The position numbers and the translations under genes were made by a program. Under the pieces are notes generated by a model. The model saw only the letters and a program-made list of their open reading frames with translations, was not told the origin of the DNA and did no database searches. Shown here in pieces: positions 26,686 to 34,188 of a stretch of 64,000 nucleotides of DNA. This DNA is from Tetragenococcus osmophilus (GTDB lineage: Bacteria; Bacillota; Bacilli; Lactobacillales; Enterococcaceae). The number at the start of each line of letters is the position of its first letter. The stretch's first letter is position 1. Location of the stretch: positions 1,178,001-1,242,000 of the forward strand of contig NZ_CP027783.1 in the NCBI RefSeq assembly GCF_003795125.1, in the 5' to 3' direction.

Positions 26686-27936
26686 TTATTTTTCTATCAC
26701 GCTCCTAGGTGGCGTATAGAGTTGGTGGTTCCGTAGTAGCGTATCCACCAAGCGCACAAATTTTCTTGCAGTTAAAACGAGGGCTCTTTTGTGTTGATGT
26801 TTCGGTGTTTCTTGATACTTTTTACGATAAAAGGCTTGATATTCGGGCAAATGCCGACTGACAGAATTGGCAGCTTCAATTAAGTAGTAACGGAAATAGC
26901 GATTGCCTTTTTTCGTTAAGGGGGTGTTTTCAGCTTCATGACGTCCTGACTGATGCTTGGGCCAAGTGAGCCCGGCATACTTAGCTAAACTGGTTTGATC
27001 AGGAAAACGTTCGATTTGACCAATTTCAGCTAACAAGCCAGCGGCGTAAACAGGGCCTACACCAGGAATACTGGTTAAACATTGGTATTCGGGCACCGTT
27101 TGGACGAGATCTTCAATCCCTTGGTCACAGTCTTTAACGGCTTTTTCCAAGGAACGAATTTCACGTACAAGGATACCTAAGATCATATCGATCGATTCGC
27201 TCACAACTTGATCGAGCCGGTAGGAACTACGGACGGCTCGTTGGATCGTTTTCGCTAACCCTTCGGGGTCTTTAAAGCGGCCGCGCCCTTTGGATTGGAG
27301 CCATTCGGCCAAGTCTTTCAAAGGCAGGTTCGCCAAATCGTCTAAGGACAAGTCTTGGGTGAAAAGATCCATGATGGCGGCACTGAAAACGGTCGTGGAA
27401 CCTTCGGCTTCACGTAATTCCTTTTTTAGGGTATTGCATTTATACGAAAGATTTTCGATAAAATGTTGTTTCACCTCCACTAATTGCCGCACGATTTGAT
27501 ATCGTGTACGAGTCAATCGTTGAAGGGCCATATATTTTTCTCCTTTGATAGGAGAATTCGTATAGCGTTGAATCCGCAAGTAATCGGCGATCATGAACGC
27601 ATCGATCGGGTCGGTTTTATCCGCATCAAACATTTTCATATATTGTTTAATTCGATGCGGATTTTCAATGGTGGTAATGGCGTGAATGGCTTGAAGCTGT
27701 TCATCTTGGTGAAAATTTACCGCTGGATGATAGCTATACATGGAAGTAGATTCCATACCAATCACAATCTGGTCAAACGAATAGGTTTCGTGAAAGGAGA
27801 GAATCTGTTCTTTCAGCTCCCAGGCACCTTGGGTATCATTGCCATAGGTGTGATTTAACAACACCACCATTTCATCGGTTAAATAACATGTATCTAGTTT
27901 TTCTGAGCTAACGTCTATACCTACAAATAATTTCAC
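26686..27936 (-). CDS. IS110-family transposase (DEDD recombinase)
   Basis: 416 residues. The N-terminal RuvC-like domain has LFVGIDVSSEKLD (Asp at about 7), VIGMESTSMYSYH (Glu at about 60) and DKTDPIDAFMIADYL (about 105-119). A helical middle is followed by the Tnp_20 domain with a helix-hairpin-helix LTSIPGVGPVYAAGLLAEIG (about 287-306) and the probable catalytic Ser in YLIEAANSVSRH. These enzymes move their element guided by a bridge RNA encoded in the element's non-coding end. AGGAGG lies upstream of the ATG. The reading frame is intact. Confidence 0.92.
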   Translation of the reverse strand: MKLFVGIDVSSEKLDTCYLTDEMVVLLNHTYGNDTQGAWELKEQILSFHETYSFDQIVIGMESTSMYSYHPAVNFHQDEQLQAIHAITTIENPHRIKQYMKMFDADKTDPIDAFMIADYLRIQRYTNSPIKGEKYMALQRLTRTRYQIVRQLVEVKQHFIENLSYKCNTLKKELREAEGSTTVFSAAIMDLFTQDLSLDDLANLPLKDLAEWLQSKGRGRFKDPEGLAKTIQRAVRSSYRLDQVVSESIDMILGILVREIRSLEKAVKDCDQGIEDLVQTVPEYQCLTSIPGVGPVYAAGLLAEIGQIERFPDQTSLAKYAGLTWPKHQSGRHEAENTPLTKKGNRYFRYYLIEAANSVSRHLPEYQAFYRKKYQETPKHQHKRALVLTARKFVRLVDTLLRNHQLYTPPRSVIEK

Positions 27937-28330
27937 GGGAAGGACCTCCTTTCAAAAAAATTAGGAAAATGCTTCGATACTGTGGGCTTCCCAAGATACA
28001 CGTTGTGTAATCACAACCTCGTTTACGAGAATATAATGACAAAGGGCAAGAGCTGCTTTTCCACCTTCTACTCAAGGTAGGCTTGTCCAAATGTCGAAAC
28101 AGATAGTGTGTTGGTAATGATAACAACGGTCTGGGTTGCATGCTTAAACGCGTAGACAGAACTACAGGAGGAAATAGCACAATCCCATGTGGATCCTTTC
28201 CACTGACTATTATATCTCAGGAACCACACAATATCGAAACAAGATCCCAAACGCCCTCCGCTCGTTCAAGAATCACGAGCTGCGCGGAGCTCCGCTCCTT
28301 GCCTTGGCGAGCAAAGCTCGCTTTAACAAA
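27937..28330 (-). ncRNA. Candidate bridge-RNA region of the IS110-type element
   Basis: About 390 bp of non-coding DNA lie upstream of the transposase start, long for such a compact element. It contains strong short palindromes, for example GCGGAGCTCCGC (28275-28286) and GCGAGCAAAGCTCGC (about 28307-28321). In IS110-group elements the bridge RNA, which pairs with both target and donor DNA, is encoded in this position. The guide loops were not identified, so only the location is proposed. Confidence 0.4.
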
Positions 28331-28451
28331 AGGGAAACATTGTGTTGCTTAAAGCTTTTATTGATGAATGTTATTTATTTTATTTTCAAAGAACCAGAAT
28401 GTTTGCATCAGAGATGATGCTTATAAATATATTTTACGAGGAGGAATCGAA

Positions 28452-29582
28452 ATGGGAAAACAAGTAGTAAGCCAAAGAGCAGTGAATCGTTACGATATTG
28501 TAGGAAGCTTTTTGCGACCTAAAGTATTAAAAGAAGCTCGCAAGAAATATGGTAGAGAAGAAATTTCACTACAGGAGTTACGAAAAGTAGAGGATCAAGA
28601 AATTACTAAACTCATTAATAAAGAAAAAGAAGTTGGATTGGTTTATATTACAGACGGAGAGTTTCGTCGTAGTTATTGGCATTTGGATTTTTTCTGGGGC
28701 TTTAATGGCGTTGAGCATAACGTAATGGATCAAGGTTATCTTTTTCATGGAGAAGAGACACGTGCAGATTCTGCTCGTTTATCTGGCAAAGTGACGTTCA
28801 ATCGAAAACATCCGGTTTTTGATGAATTTGCATTTACGAATACATTTGCAGAAGATGAAGTGCAAACTCGTCAAAGTATACCCGCTCCAGCTCAGTTTTT
28901 TGCTGAGTTAGTTCGAGGGAAAAATCAGGAAAAAGTTTTTCAATACTATACTGATTATGAAGAATTATATCAAGATATCGCCCAAGCTTATCGTCAGACG
29001 ATTTTAGAATTATATCGTTTAGGATGTCGCAATGTAAAATTAGATGACTGTACATGGGGAATGTTAGTAGACAAAGGCTATTGGCAGAGTATGACCAATG
29101 AAGATTACGATCTTCAAGAAATTCAAGATTTATATTTACAATTAAATAATGCGGCTTTAAAAGATTTACCAGCTGATTTGCACATAACGACTCATGTTTG
29201 TAGAGGGAACTATCATTCAACTTTTGCTTCTTCTGGTGGTTATGAACCTGTAGCTCAAACATTGTTTGATAAAGAAAACGTCGAAGCTTTTTTCTTAGAA
29301 TTTGACGATGATCGTTCTGGTGATTTTGCTCCGCTACGTTTTGTCCCAGAAGGAAAGCAAGTTGTTTTAGGTTTGGTTACTAGTAAAAGTGGTAAGCTAG
29401 AGGATAAGCAAGTAATTATTGACCGCATTTATGAAGCTAATCAATATGTGCCTTTAGAGTACTTGAATCTTAGCCCGCAATGTGGTTTTGCTTCTACTGA
29501 AGAGGGCAATATTTTAACAGAACAACAACAGTGGGAAAAACTACGCCTGATCATTGCAATTACTCAAGAAGTTTGGGGATAG
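28452..29582 (+). CDS. MetE C-terminal-domain-like protein (YxjG/YxjH type)
   Basis: 376 residues, a single barrel related to the C-terminal half of cobalamin-independent methionine synthase. Recognisable features are YDIVGSFLRPKVLKEARKKY at the start, YITDGEFRRSYWHLDFFWGF, the zinc-ligand region TTHVCRGNYHS and the closing NLSPQCGFAST. Such YxjG/YxjH proteins are thought to make methionine from homocysteine with an unidentified methyl donor. AGGAGGAA lies 7 bp before the ATG at 28452. Its natural leader appears to be the methionine T-box at 26285, now separated by an insertion sequence. Confidence 0.85.
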   Translation: MGKQVVSQRAVNRYDIVGSFLRPKVLKEARKKYGREEISLQELRKVEDQEITKLINKEKEVGLVYITDGEFRRSYWHLDFFWGFNGVEHNVMDQGYLFHGEETRADSARLSGKVTFNRKHPVFDEFAFTNTFAEDEVQTRQSIPAPAQFFAELVRGKNQEKVFQYYTDYEELYQDIAQAYRQTILELYRLGCRNVKLDDCTWGMLVDKGYWQSMTNEDYDLQEIQDLYLQLNNAALKDLPADLHITTHVCRGNYHSTFASSGGYEPVAQTLFDKENVEAFFLEFDDDRSGDFAPLRFVPEGKQVVLGLVTSKSGKLEDKQVIIDRIYEANQYVPLEYLNLSPQCGFASTEEGNILTEQQQWEKLRLIIAITQEVWG

Positions 29583-29663
29583 AAAAACAGAGGCATTGAA
29601 TTTCTCTGAAATTTATGATTAAGTAATAAGTGAAGCTAAATTTTAGGAAAGAGAGCCTGACCA

Positions 29664-30467
29664 ATAAATGAAACGGAATTATTTGCTTTTGATATTGATG
29701 GAACGTTGTTGGATTCGGATAAACGGCCCTTAGCTAGTACGATTGAAGCTTTACAAGAATTAAGAAGCGCAGGTCATTTTGTCACATTAGCAACAGGACG
29801 AACACGTTTTTTGGCTCAAGATTTAATTTATCAGTTAGAGTTTGATAACTATATTTTATGTAATGGTTCTGCTGCTTTTTTGAATCATAATCAAGTGTAC
29901 AAGCACTTATTACCACAAATAGAGATGCAACATTTTGTGAAAGAAGCAAATGGCTTAGGAATCGATACGGTCTTTGTAGGTATTGATGCTTATAAACGAA
30001 ATACTTCTTTTAATGTAGCAAATATAGAAAATGCGATGCATTCGGTAGGATCTACGGCGCCTGAATTGGACTACAATTTTGCCAAAAGAGAGGACATCTA
30101 CCAAGGACTAGCTTTTTATGATACATCCTTGGAACATTATTTTGATGAAAAATACCCTAATCTATCTTTTGTACGTTGGCATGAAAATGGCGTAGATGTA
30201 ATACCAAAAGGTGGTTCCAAAGCAGCAACGATTCTTGCGATCGCTCACCGTCTAGGAATTGATCAAAAAGATATTGTTTCTTTTGGTGATGGTATGAATG
30301 ACCGTGAAATGTTACAAGCTTCCGGTTGTGGAGTTGCCATGGGAAATGCTTCAGAAGAAGTTGTAGCATGTGCAAACCGCGTAACTGATGATAATGATCA
30401 CGATGGTATTTGGCAGGCTTTGGACGAACTAGGTTTTTTAAATAGAGCAATTGAAAAAAGAGCATAA
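29664..30467 (+). pseudogene. Cof-type HAD phosphatase, 5' end damaged or start non-standard
   Basis: The frame contains all HAD motifs (FAFDIDGTLLDSD, LATGRTRF, a Lys in KGGSKAATILAIAHR and SFGDGMNDREMLQ) and is open to 30467. Yet the frame has a TGA at 29658-29660 and no ATG, GTG or TTG before the nucleophile motif; only ATA 29664 or ATT could start it, or TTG 29706, which would delete the catalytic DxD. An ATG at 29668 is one base out of frame: adding one A to its AAA run would give MKTELFAFDIDGTLL. I read this as a 1-bp deletion, a sequencing error or use of a rare start codon. Confidence 0.6.
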
Positions 30468-30475
30468 AATCAATT

Positions 30476-30489
30476 AAACCTTGTAAAAA
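30476..30489 (+). terminator. Left half of a terminator split by the ISL3-type element
   Basis: TTAAACCTTGTAAAAA is the 5' arm of a hairpin whose other arm is at 32023-32062. Joined, they give AACCTTGTAAAA facing TTTTACAAGGTT plus a T run. Confidence 0.75.
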
Positions 30490-32022
30490 GGCTCTTTGTC
30501 AAATCGTGTTGGTTACCAAAAAACAAAGAATAAAGTCTCAAGCAGTTGGGCTCTCTTAAAGGTCTAACTGCTTTTTCTTTTATGCTTGAGGGAAACTTCT
30601 GGAGAAACGGATTGAAAATATTTCCCCCGATATAAGAAGATCCTTTCTCGAAAGTTTTGGAAATTACGAAAACCGTAAGCCACGCGTTTAAGGACTTTAA
30701 TGTGATTATTTAACCCTTCGAGCGGCCCATTGGAATAAGGGACAGTAAAAGCCCAAGCAATCTCTTGATGATAGACTTTAAAGGTTTGAATGACGGTTTG
30801 AAAAGCTTTGGGTAAAAAAGCATAATCCTCGGCTAATAATTGATCAAATTTTTGTTGGTTCTTCCCATGAATAGCCGAAAGAAACGCTTGATAGACACGG
30901 TACCCTTGGCGCAATTCCGAACTATAAGCTAACAGACGGTCGACAATATCTTGTTCTGTTAAATGGGCTCGAAAACTAGGACGCCAATGGCGTTGCTCGT
31001 AATCCAATTCCCAAGCATTTTTTTGAAGTAATTTCCAAAACTTTTTAAGATGTTTATGCGGCCCTGTCTTGGAAGCAAAACTTTTCATTACTTGCGTGCG
31101 TTGGTTTTGGAACGCGCGACCAATATGTTGGCTAATATGAAAACGATCAATAACCAGCTGAGCATTGGGAAAGAAGGTTTTTACTAAAGAAGCGTAAGGA
31201 CTATAAAAATCAGAAACGACAAATTGCACATGCTTACGAGCTTGCGAATCATAACGAGCAAAATACCGTTGTAAGTGGGGGAGTTGCCGGTTGGCAACAA
31301 TATCTAACAACTGGTGAGATTGGCCGTCCATCATAATGAAGCTCATAGCCCCTGCGACACGATTCACTGATTGAAATTCGTCAAAACAAAGGACTTCGGG
31401 TAAGGAATCCTTTGAGGGACGTTGGCTTTTTTCAAAACGGCGGAGTTCTCTTAAAACCGTCGTAGGTGACACGTGTTTCATCCGAGCAATCGTAGCCATA
31501 GAGAAGGGTTCCATTAGTTTTTCGTCAATGGAAAGTTTCACTCGACGGGCAATGGAACAATAACGATCCGCTACGGAAGACGCGGCAATAAAAGTTTTCC
31601 CGCAAATTTTGCATCGAAAACGTTGTTTCTTTATCTTTAAGTAGGTTTTATATTCACTGACATCGTTAAGTAAATACCTGACAGTTTTAAATCCCCATTT
31701 AACAAAATGCTGGGGATCTTCCACCCCACAATGAAAACAAGACTGGGCTTGGTAGGTTAGCTTACCGTAGAAAACAAAGCTCATTTCTCCAGCAATTTTC
31801 TCTTTACGAAAACAGTCTTCACTAAATGTCAGATGAAGATCTAGAATATCTAAGATTTCTTTAGTATAATGAGTTATGGACACCTTGAAACACTCCTTTG
31901 TTTAGTTTTAGTCGACTTTATTCTAAAGGATTTCAAGGTGTCTGTTTATTTTTCTGCTCAAAAAATAAGTGCTGGTCCCAAGAAATAGTTTCTCGGTTAC
32001 CAACACTAGAAATTATAGAGCC
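30490..32022 (-). mobile_element. ISL3-family insertion sequence
   Basis: Terminal inverted repeats of about 28 bp: GGCTCTTTGTCAAATCGTGT at the left end (continuing TGGTTACC) and GGCTCTATAATTTCTAGTGT read inward from the right end (continuing TGGTAACC). An exact 8-bp target duplication, TGTAAAAA, flanks it at 30482-30489 and 32023-32030, as known for ISL3 elements. One intact transposase fills the element. It sits inside the loop-side of the terminator of the HAD gene. Confidence 0.92.
30564..31883 (-). CDS. ISL3-family transposase
   Basis: 439 residues. The N-terminus has the zinc-binding pair CFHC (about 48-51) and CKIC (about 94-97), followed by a helix-turn-helix region MATIARMKHVSPTTVLRELR. 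The DDE domain includes LCFDEFQSV, VVSDFYSPYASLV and the late NGPLEGLNNHIKVLKRVAYG, with the C-terminal pattern GFRNFQNFRERIF typical of ISL3 transposases. The frame is intact and the element ends are complete, so mobility is possible. Starts at ATG 31883, about 140 bp inside the right inverted repeat. Confidence 0.93.
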   Translation of the reverse strand: MSITHYTKEILDILDLHLTFSEDCFRKEKIAGEMSFVFYGKLTYQAQSCFHCGVEDPQHFVKWGFKTVRYLLNDVSEYKTYLKIKKQRFRCKICGKTFIAASSVADRYCSIARRVKLSIDEKLMEPFSMATIARMKHVSPTTVLRELRRFEKSQRPSKDSLPEVLCFDEFQSVNRVAGAMSFIMMDGQSHQLLDIVANRQLPHLQRYFARYDSQARKHVQFVVSDFYSPYASLVKTFFPNAQLVIDRFHISQHIGRAFQNQRTQVMKSFASKTGPHKHLKKFWKLLQKNAWELDYEQRHWRPSFRAHLTEQDIVDRLLAYSSELRQGYRVYQAFLSAIHGKNQQKFDQLLAEDYAFLPKAFQTVIQTFKVYHQEIAWAFTVPYSNGPLEGLNNHIKVLKRVAYGFRNFQNFRERIFLYRGKYFQSVSPEVSLKHKRKSS

Positions 32023-32062
32023 TGTAAAAACGGAGTCAACTCCAGTTTTACAAGGTTTTTTA
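32023..32062 (+). terminator. Right half of the split terminator
   Basis: After the duplicated TGTAAAAA the sequence CGGAGTCAACTCC forms the apical hairpin and TTTTACAAGGTTTTTT the 3' arm and T run. With the arm left of the element it would form a near-perfect terminator of the HAD gene. Confidence 0.75.
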
Positions 32063-32127
32063 TAAGTAAAGTAACTATTTAAACCAATGACATAGCCAAG
32101 TGTTTAGAAAAATACATGATTTTTCAC

Positions 32128-32820
32128 CTATTTTTCTTTAATCTCACTATAATATTTCATATTAGAGACAATCATAAGAAGACCTAAGACGATAATACTG
32201 AAGATTTGCGATTCGCCAGTTAGCATTGAATAGGCTATTAGTATGAGAATACCAACAAATATCCCAACTTGGGTGAGGGAAAATGTTTTATAAAGGGCTG
32301 TCGTCATAATATGTCGTTCCCCTTCATCGGAGGCAAGTAATAGTTTATCTGTATAGTTTTTATCGGATGGTTGAGGCAAGTTTCGTTCTGGGTACAGTTT
32401 ACTTACAAGCCTTGTTGTTTTAATAAGAAATATTAGAGACATAATATAGACGGTAGAAGAAAATAAAATCACCGGTAAATTATAATAGGTAATCAATGGT
32501 ATCGCAAGGCTGACTAGGGATAGTACAAACCCTATTATGCTGTATATTTGGATTTCGTTATGCTTATTGTAGCGATATTTGTCATAAGAATCTTCGTCCA
32601 TATATTTCAAGTAGTCTTTGGCTACCGACAACACGCGACGATATTGAAAGACCCCCAGGATAATAAAAAGAGCTGCTACTATTGCTGTTATGATACTAAC
32701 CCACATGTAGAAACGGTCTGTAGAAACATCGCCTCCTATACTTCGAGCAGTGCTTGAAACAAGTAAACCGACAGCTGCTCCTATAATTAAATATAAGACG
32801 ATTTTTAAAGTTTTCTTCAT
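32128..32820 (-). CDS. DUF3169-type membrane protein
   Basis: 230 residues. Six hydrophobic segments in three groups (about 7-24, 40-60, 100-120, 125-145, 180-200, 205-222), separated by a charged loop DYLKYMDEDSYDKYRYNKHN. The pattern resembles DUF3169 proteins, which often accompany a small XRE regulator, as here. ATG at 32820 has GAGGAG upstream; an earlier ATG lies within the regulator gene. The start is immediately after the regulator stop, so the pair is one operon. Function unknown. Confidence 0.7.
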   Translation of the reverse strand: MKKTLKIVLYLIIGAAVGLLVSSTARSIGGDVSTDRFYMWVSIITAIVAALFIILGVFQYRRVLSVAKDYLKYMDEDSYDKYRYNKHNEIQIYSIIGFVLSLVSLAIPLITYYNLPVILFSSTVYIMSLIFLIKTTRLVSKLYPERNLPQPSDKNYTDKLLLASDEGERHIMTTALYKTFSLTQVGIFVGILILIAYSMLTGESQIFSIIVLGLLMIVSNMKYYSEIKEK

Positions 32821-32821
32821 T

Positions 32822-33025
32822 CTATAGTTCCTCCTCTTCAAAGATAAAGATATTTTCAATTGGTTCGTTAAAAATGTTAGCCATTCGTTTGGCAATTAGC
32901 AGCGACGGAATATATTCTTCTCGTTCGATTAAACTAATAGTCTGTCTTGTAACCTTTGCGCATTTAGCGAGTTCTGTTTGGTTTAAGCCTTCACGCGCAC
33001 GCAATTCTTTGAGTCTGGTCTTCAT
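32822..33025 (-). CDS. XRE-family transcriptional regulator
   Basis: 67 residues, essentially one Cro/C1-type helix-turn-helix (MKTRLKELRAREGLNQTELA, then VTRQTISLIEREEYIPSL) with a short acidic tail FIFEEEEL. This is the minimal YozG-like regulator type that is often paired with membrane proteins. The ATG at 33025 is preferred over 33052 because of AGAGGGA upstream. It is likely autoregulatory; a perfect inverted repeat TGACAA-6-TTGTCA lies about 80 bp upstream at 33102-33119. Confidence 0.85.
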   Translation of the reverse strand: MKTRLKELRAREGLNQTELAKCAKVTRQTISLIEREEYIPSLLIAKRMANIFNEPIENIFIFEEEEL

Positions 33026-33101
33026 AGTTGCATCCCTCTTCGTATTTTCCAAATCTCATCATCAGTATCTCTACCATAAATGTAACACATATAAGTCAAT
33101 A

Positions 33102-33119
33102 TGACAAATAAACTTGTCA
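33102..33119. promoter_or_regulatory. Candidate operator of the XRE/DUF3169 pair
   Basis: TGACAA and TTGTCA separated by 6 bp form a perfect inverted repeat. It overlaps TTGAC-like -35 strings on the minus strand. Short, so chance occurrence is possible. Confidence 0.35.
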
Positions 33120-33175
33120 AAAGGTAAAATACAATAGTCAAAGGTAATGTAAAAAAGAATAGTTGCATTTATCTA

Positions 33176-33213
33176 TTAGTATAAAAACAAAAATGAGAAT
33201 GTTTTTATACTAA
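33176..33213. repeat. Perfect 13-bp inverted repeat
   Basis: TTAGTATAAAAAC (33176-33188) and GTTTTTATACTAA (33201-33213) around a 12-base loop. It has no T run like a standard terminator; it may be an operator or a structured leader between the divergent regulator and ymdB. Confidence 0.5.
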
Positions 33214-33337
33214 AACAACGATTGCCTAAACCGACAATCTTTTACAAGATTTACTTTACAAATTAGGCAAAACCTTTTTTTTAAAACATAAAACGATTAT
33301 AATAGGAAAAAGATGAAAAAAGAGAAGAGGAAAATGT

Positions 33338-34135
33338 GTGCGGATTTTATTTATAGGTGACGTTGTTGGTTCCTTAGGCAGAAAGGCAGTCACTGAACAT
33401 TTGCCAAAATTAAAAAAAGAATATGCCCCTCAAGTAACTATTGCTAATGGAGAAAATGCCGCAGGGGGCAGAGGTATTACTGAAAAAATTTATAAGACGT
33501 TTCTACAAGAAGGTATCGACGTTGTCACCTTGGGCAATCATGCTTGGGATAATCGAGAGATTTTTGAATTTATTTCTGAAGCGAAACGCATGATTCGTCC
33601 AGCCAATTTTCCTAAACAGGCACCAGGGACAGGGCTTGTTTTTGTTAAGGTGAATGATATCGAATTAGCCGTGATTAACCTGCAAGGACGCTCATTTATG
33701 GCAGATATCGATGACCCATTCACTAAAGCGGACGAACTTGTTGCGCAAGCTGCTAAAAGAACTTCCCATATCTTTGTTGACTTTCATGCAGAAACTACAA
33801 GTGAAAAACAAGCTATGGGATGGTATTTAGATGGACGAGTTTCTGCCATAGTAGGAACACATACACACGTACAAACCAATGATGCCCGTGTTTTGCCTGG
33901 AGGAACTGCTTATCTGACTGATGTAGGGATGACAGGGCCTTATGATGCTATTTTAGGGATGAAAAAAGAACCTGTAATTGAAAAATTTATAACAGCTTTA
34001 CCTAAACGTTTTGAAGTAGTAGAAAATGGACGTAGCGTTTTGTCTGCTTGCATACTTGAAATTGATGCACGTAATGGGAAAACAAAAAATATTTCTCCTA
34101 TTTTAATTAATGAAGACCAACCTTTTTTAGGTTAA
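33338..34135 (+). CDS. ymdB: YmdB-family metallophosphoesterase
   Basis: 265 residues, TIGR00282 type. Motifs in order: FIGDVVGSLGR (about 5-15), ANGENAAGGRG, GNHAWDN, FHAETTSEKQAMG and GTHTHVQTND. The family hydrolyses 2',3'-cyclic nucleotides and in Bacillus affects biofilm and motility switching. Start is GTG 33338, after AGAAGAGG; the neighbouring ATG is out of frame. In many Firmicutes it follows rny, which is not the neighbour here. mutS follows after about 50 bp, probably in the same transcript. A -10 TATAAT lies at 33298-33303. Confidence 0.93.
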   Translation: MRILFIGDVVGSLGRKAVTEHLPKLKKEYAPQVTIANGENAAGGRGITEKIYKTFLQEGIDVVTLGNHAWDNREIFEFISEAKRMIRPANFPKQAPGTGLVFVKVNDIELAVINLQGRSFMADIDDPFTKADELVAQAAKRTSHIFVDFHAETTSEKQAMGWYLDGRVSAIVGTHTHVQTNDARVLPGGTAYLTDVGMTGPYDAILGMKKEPVIEKFITALPKRFEVVENGRSVLSACILEIDARNGKTKNISPILINEDQPFLG

Positions 34136-34188
34136 GGAAGTAGATACTATGTTACAACTAAATGAGATACGTGAGGAGGACGAAATGA

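Larger units (their letters stand above)
26653..28339 (-). mobile_element. IS110-family insertion sequence (boundaries approximate)
   Basis: The element carries one DEDD-type transposase on the minus strand, 33 bp inside the left edge, with about 400 bp of non-coding DNA upstream of it. Boundaries are proposed from a 9-bp inverted match, TGTTTCCCT at 26653-26661 and AGGGAAACA at 28331-28339. IS110 elements often lack clear terminal repeats, so the true ends may differ by tens of bases. It lies between a methionine T-box and the MetE-like gene the T-box would be expected to control. Confidence 0.6.

Noticed and set aside
28140-28417. Two short plus-strand open frames upstream of the MetE-like gene
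   Set aside because: They fall in the non-coding end of the IS110-type element, have no ribosome sites and overlap each other.
28834-29262. Open frame of 142 codons antisense to the MetE-like gene
   Set aside because: Lies wholly inside a well-supported gene; no ribosome site or recognisable product.
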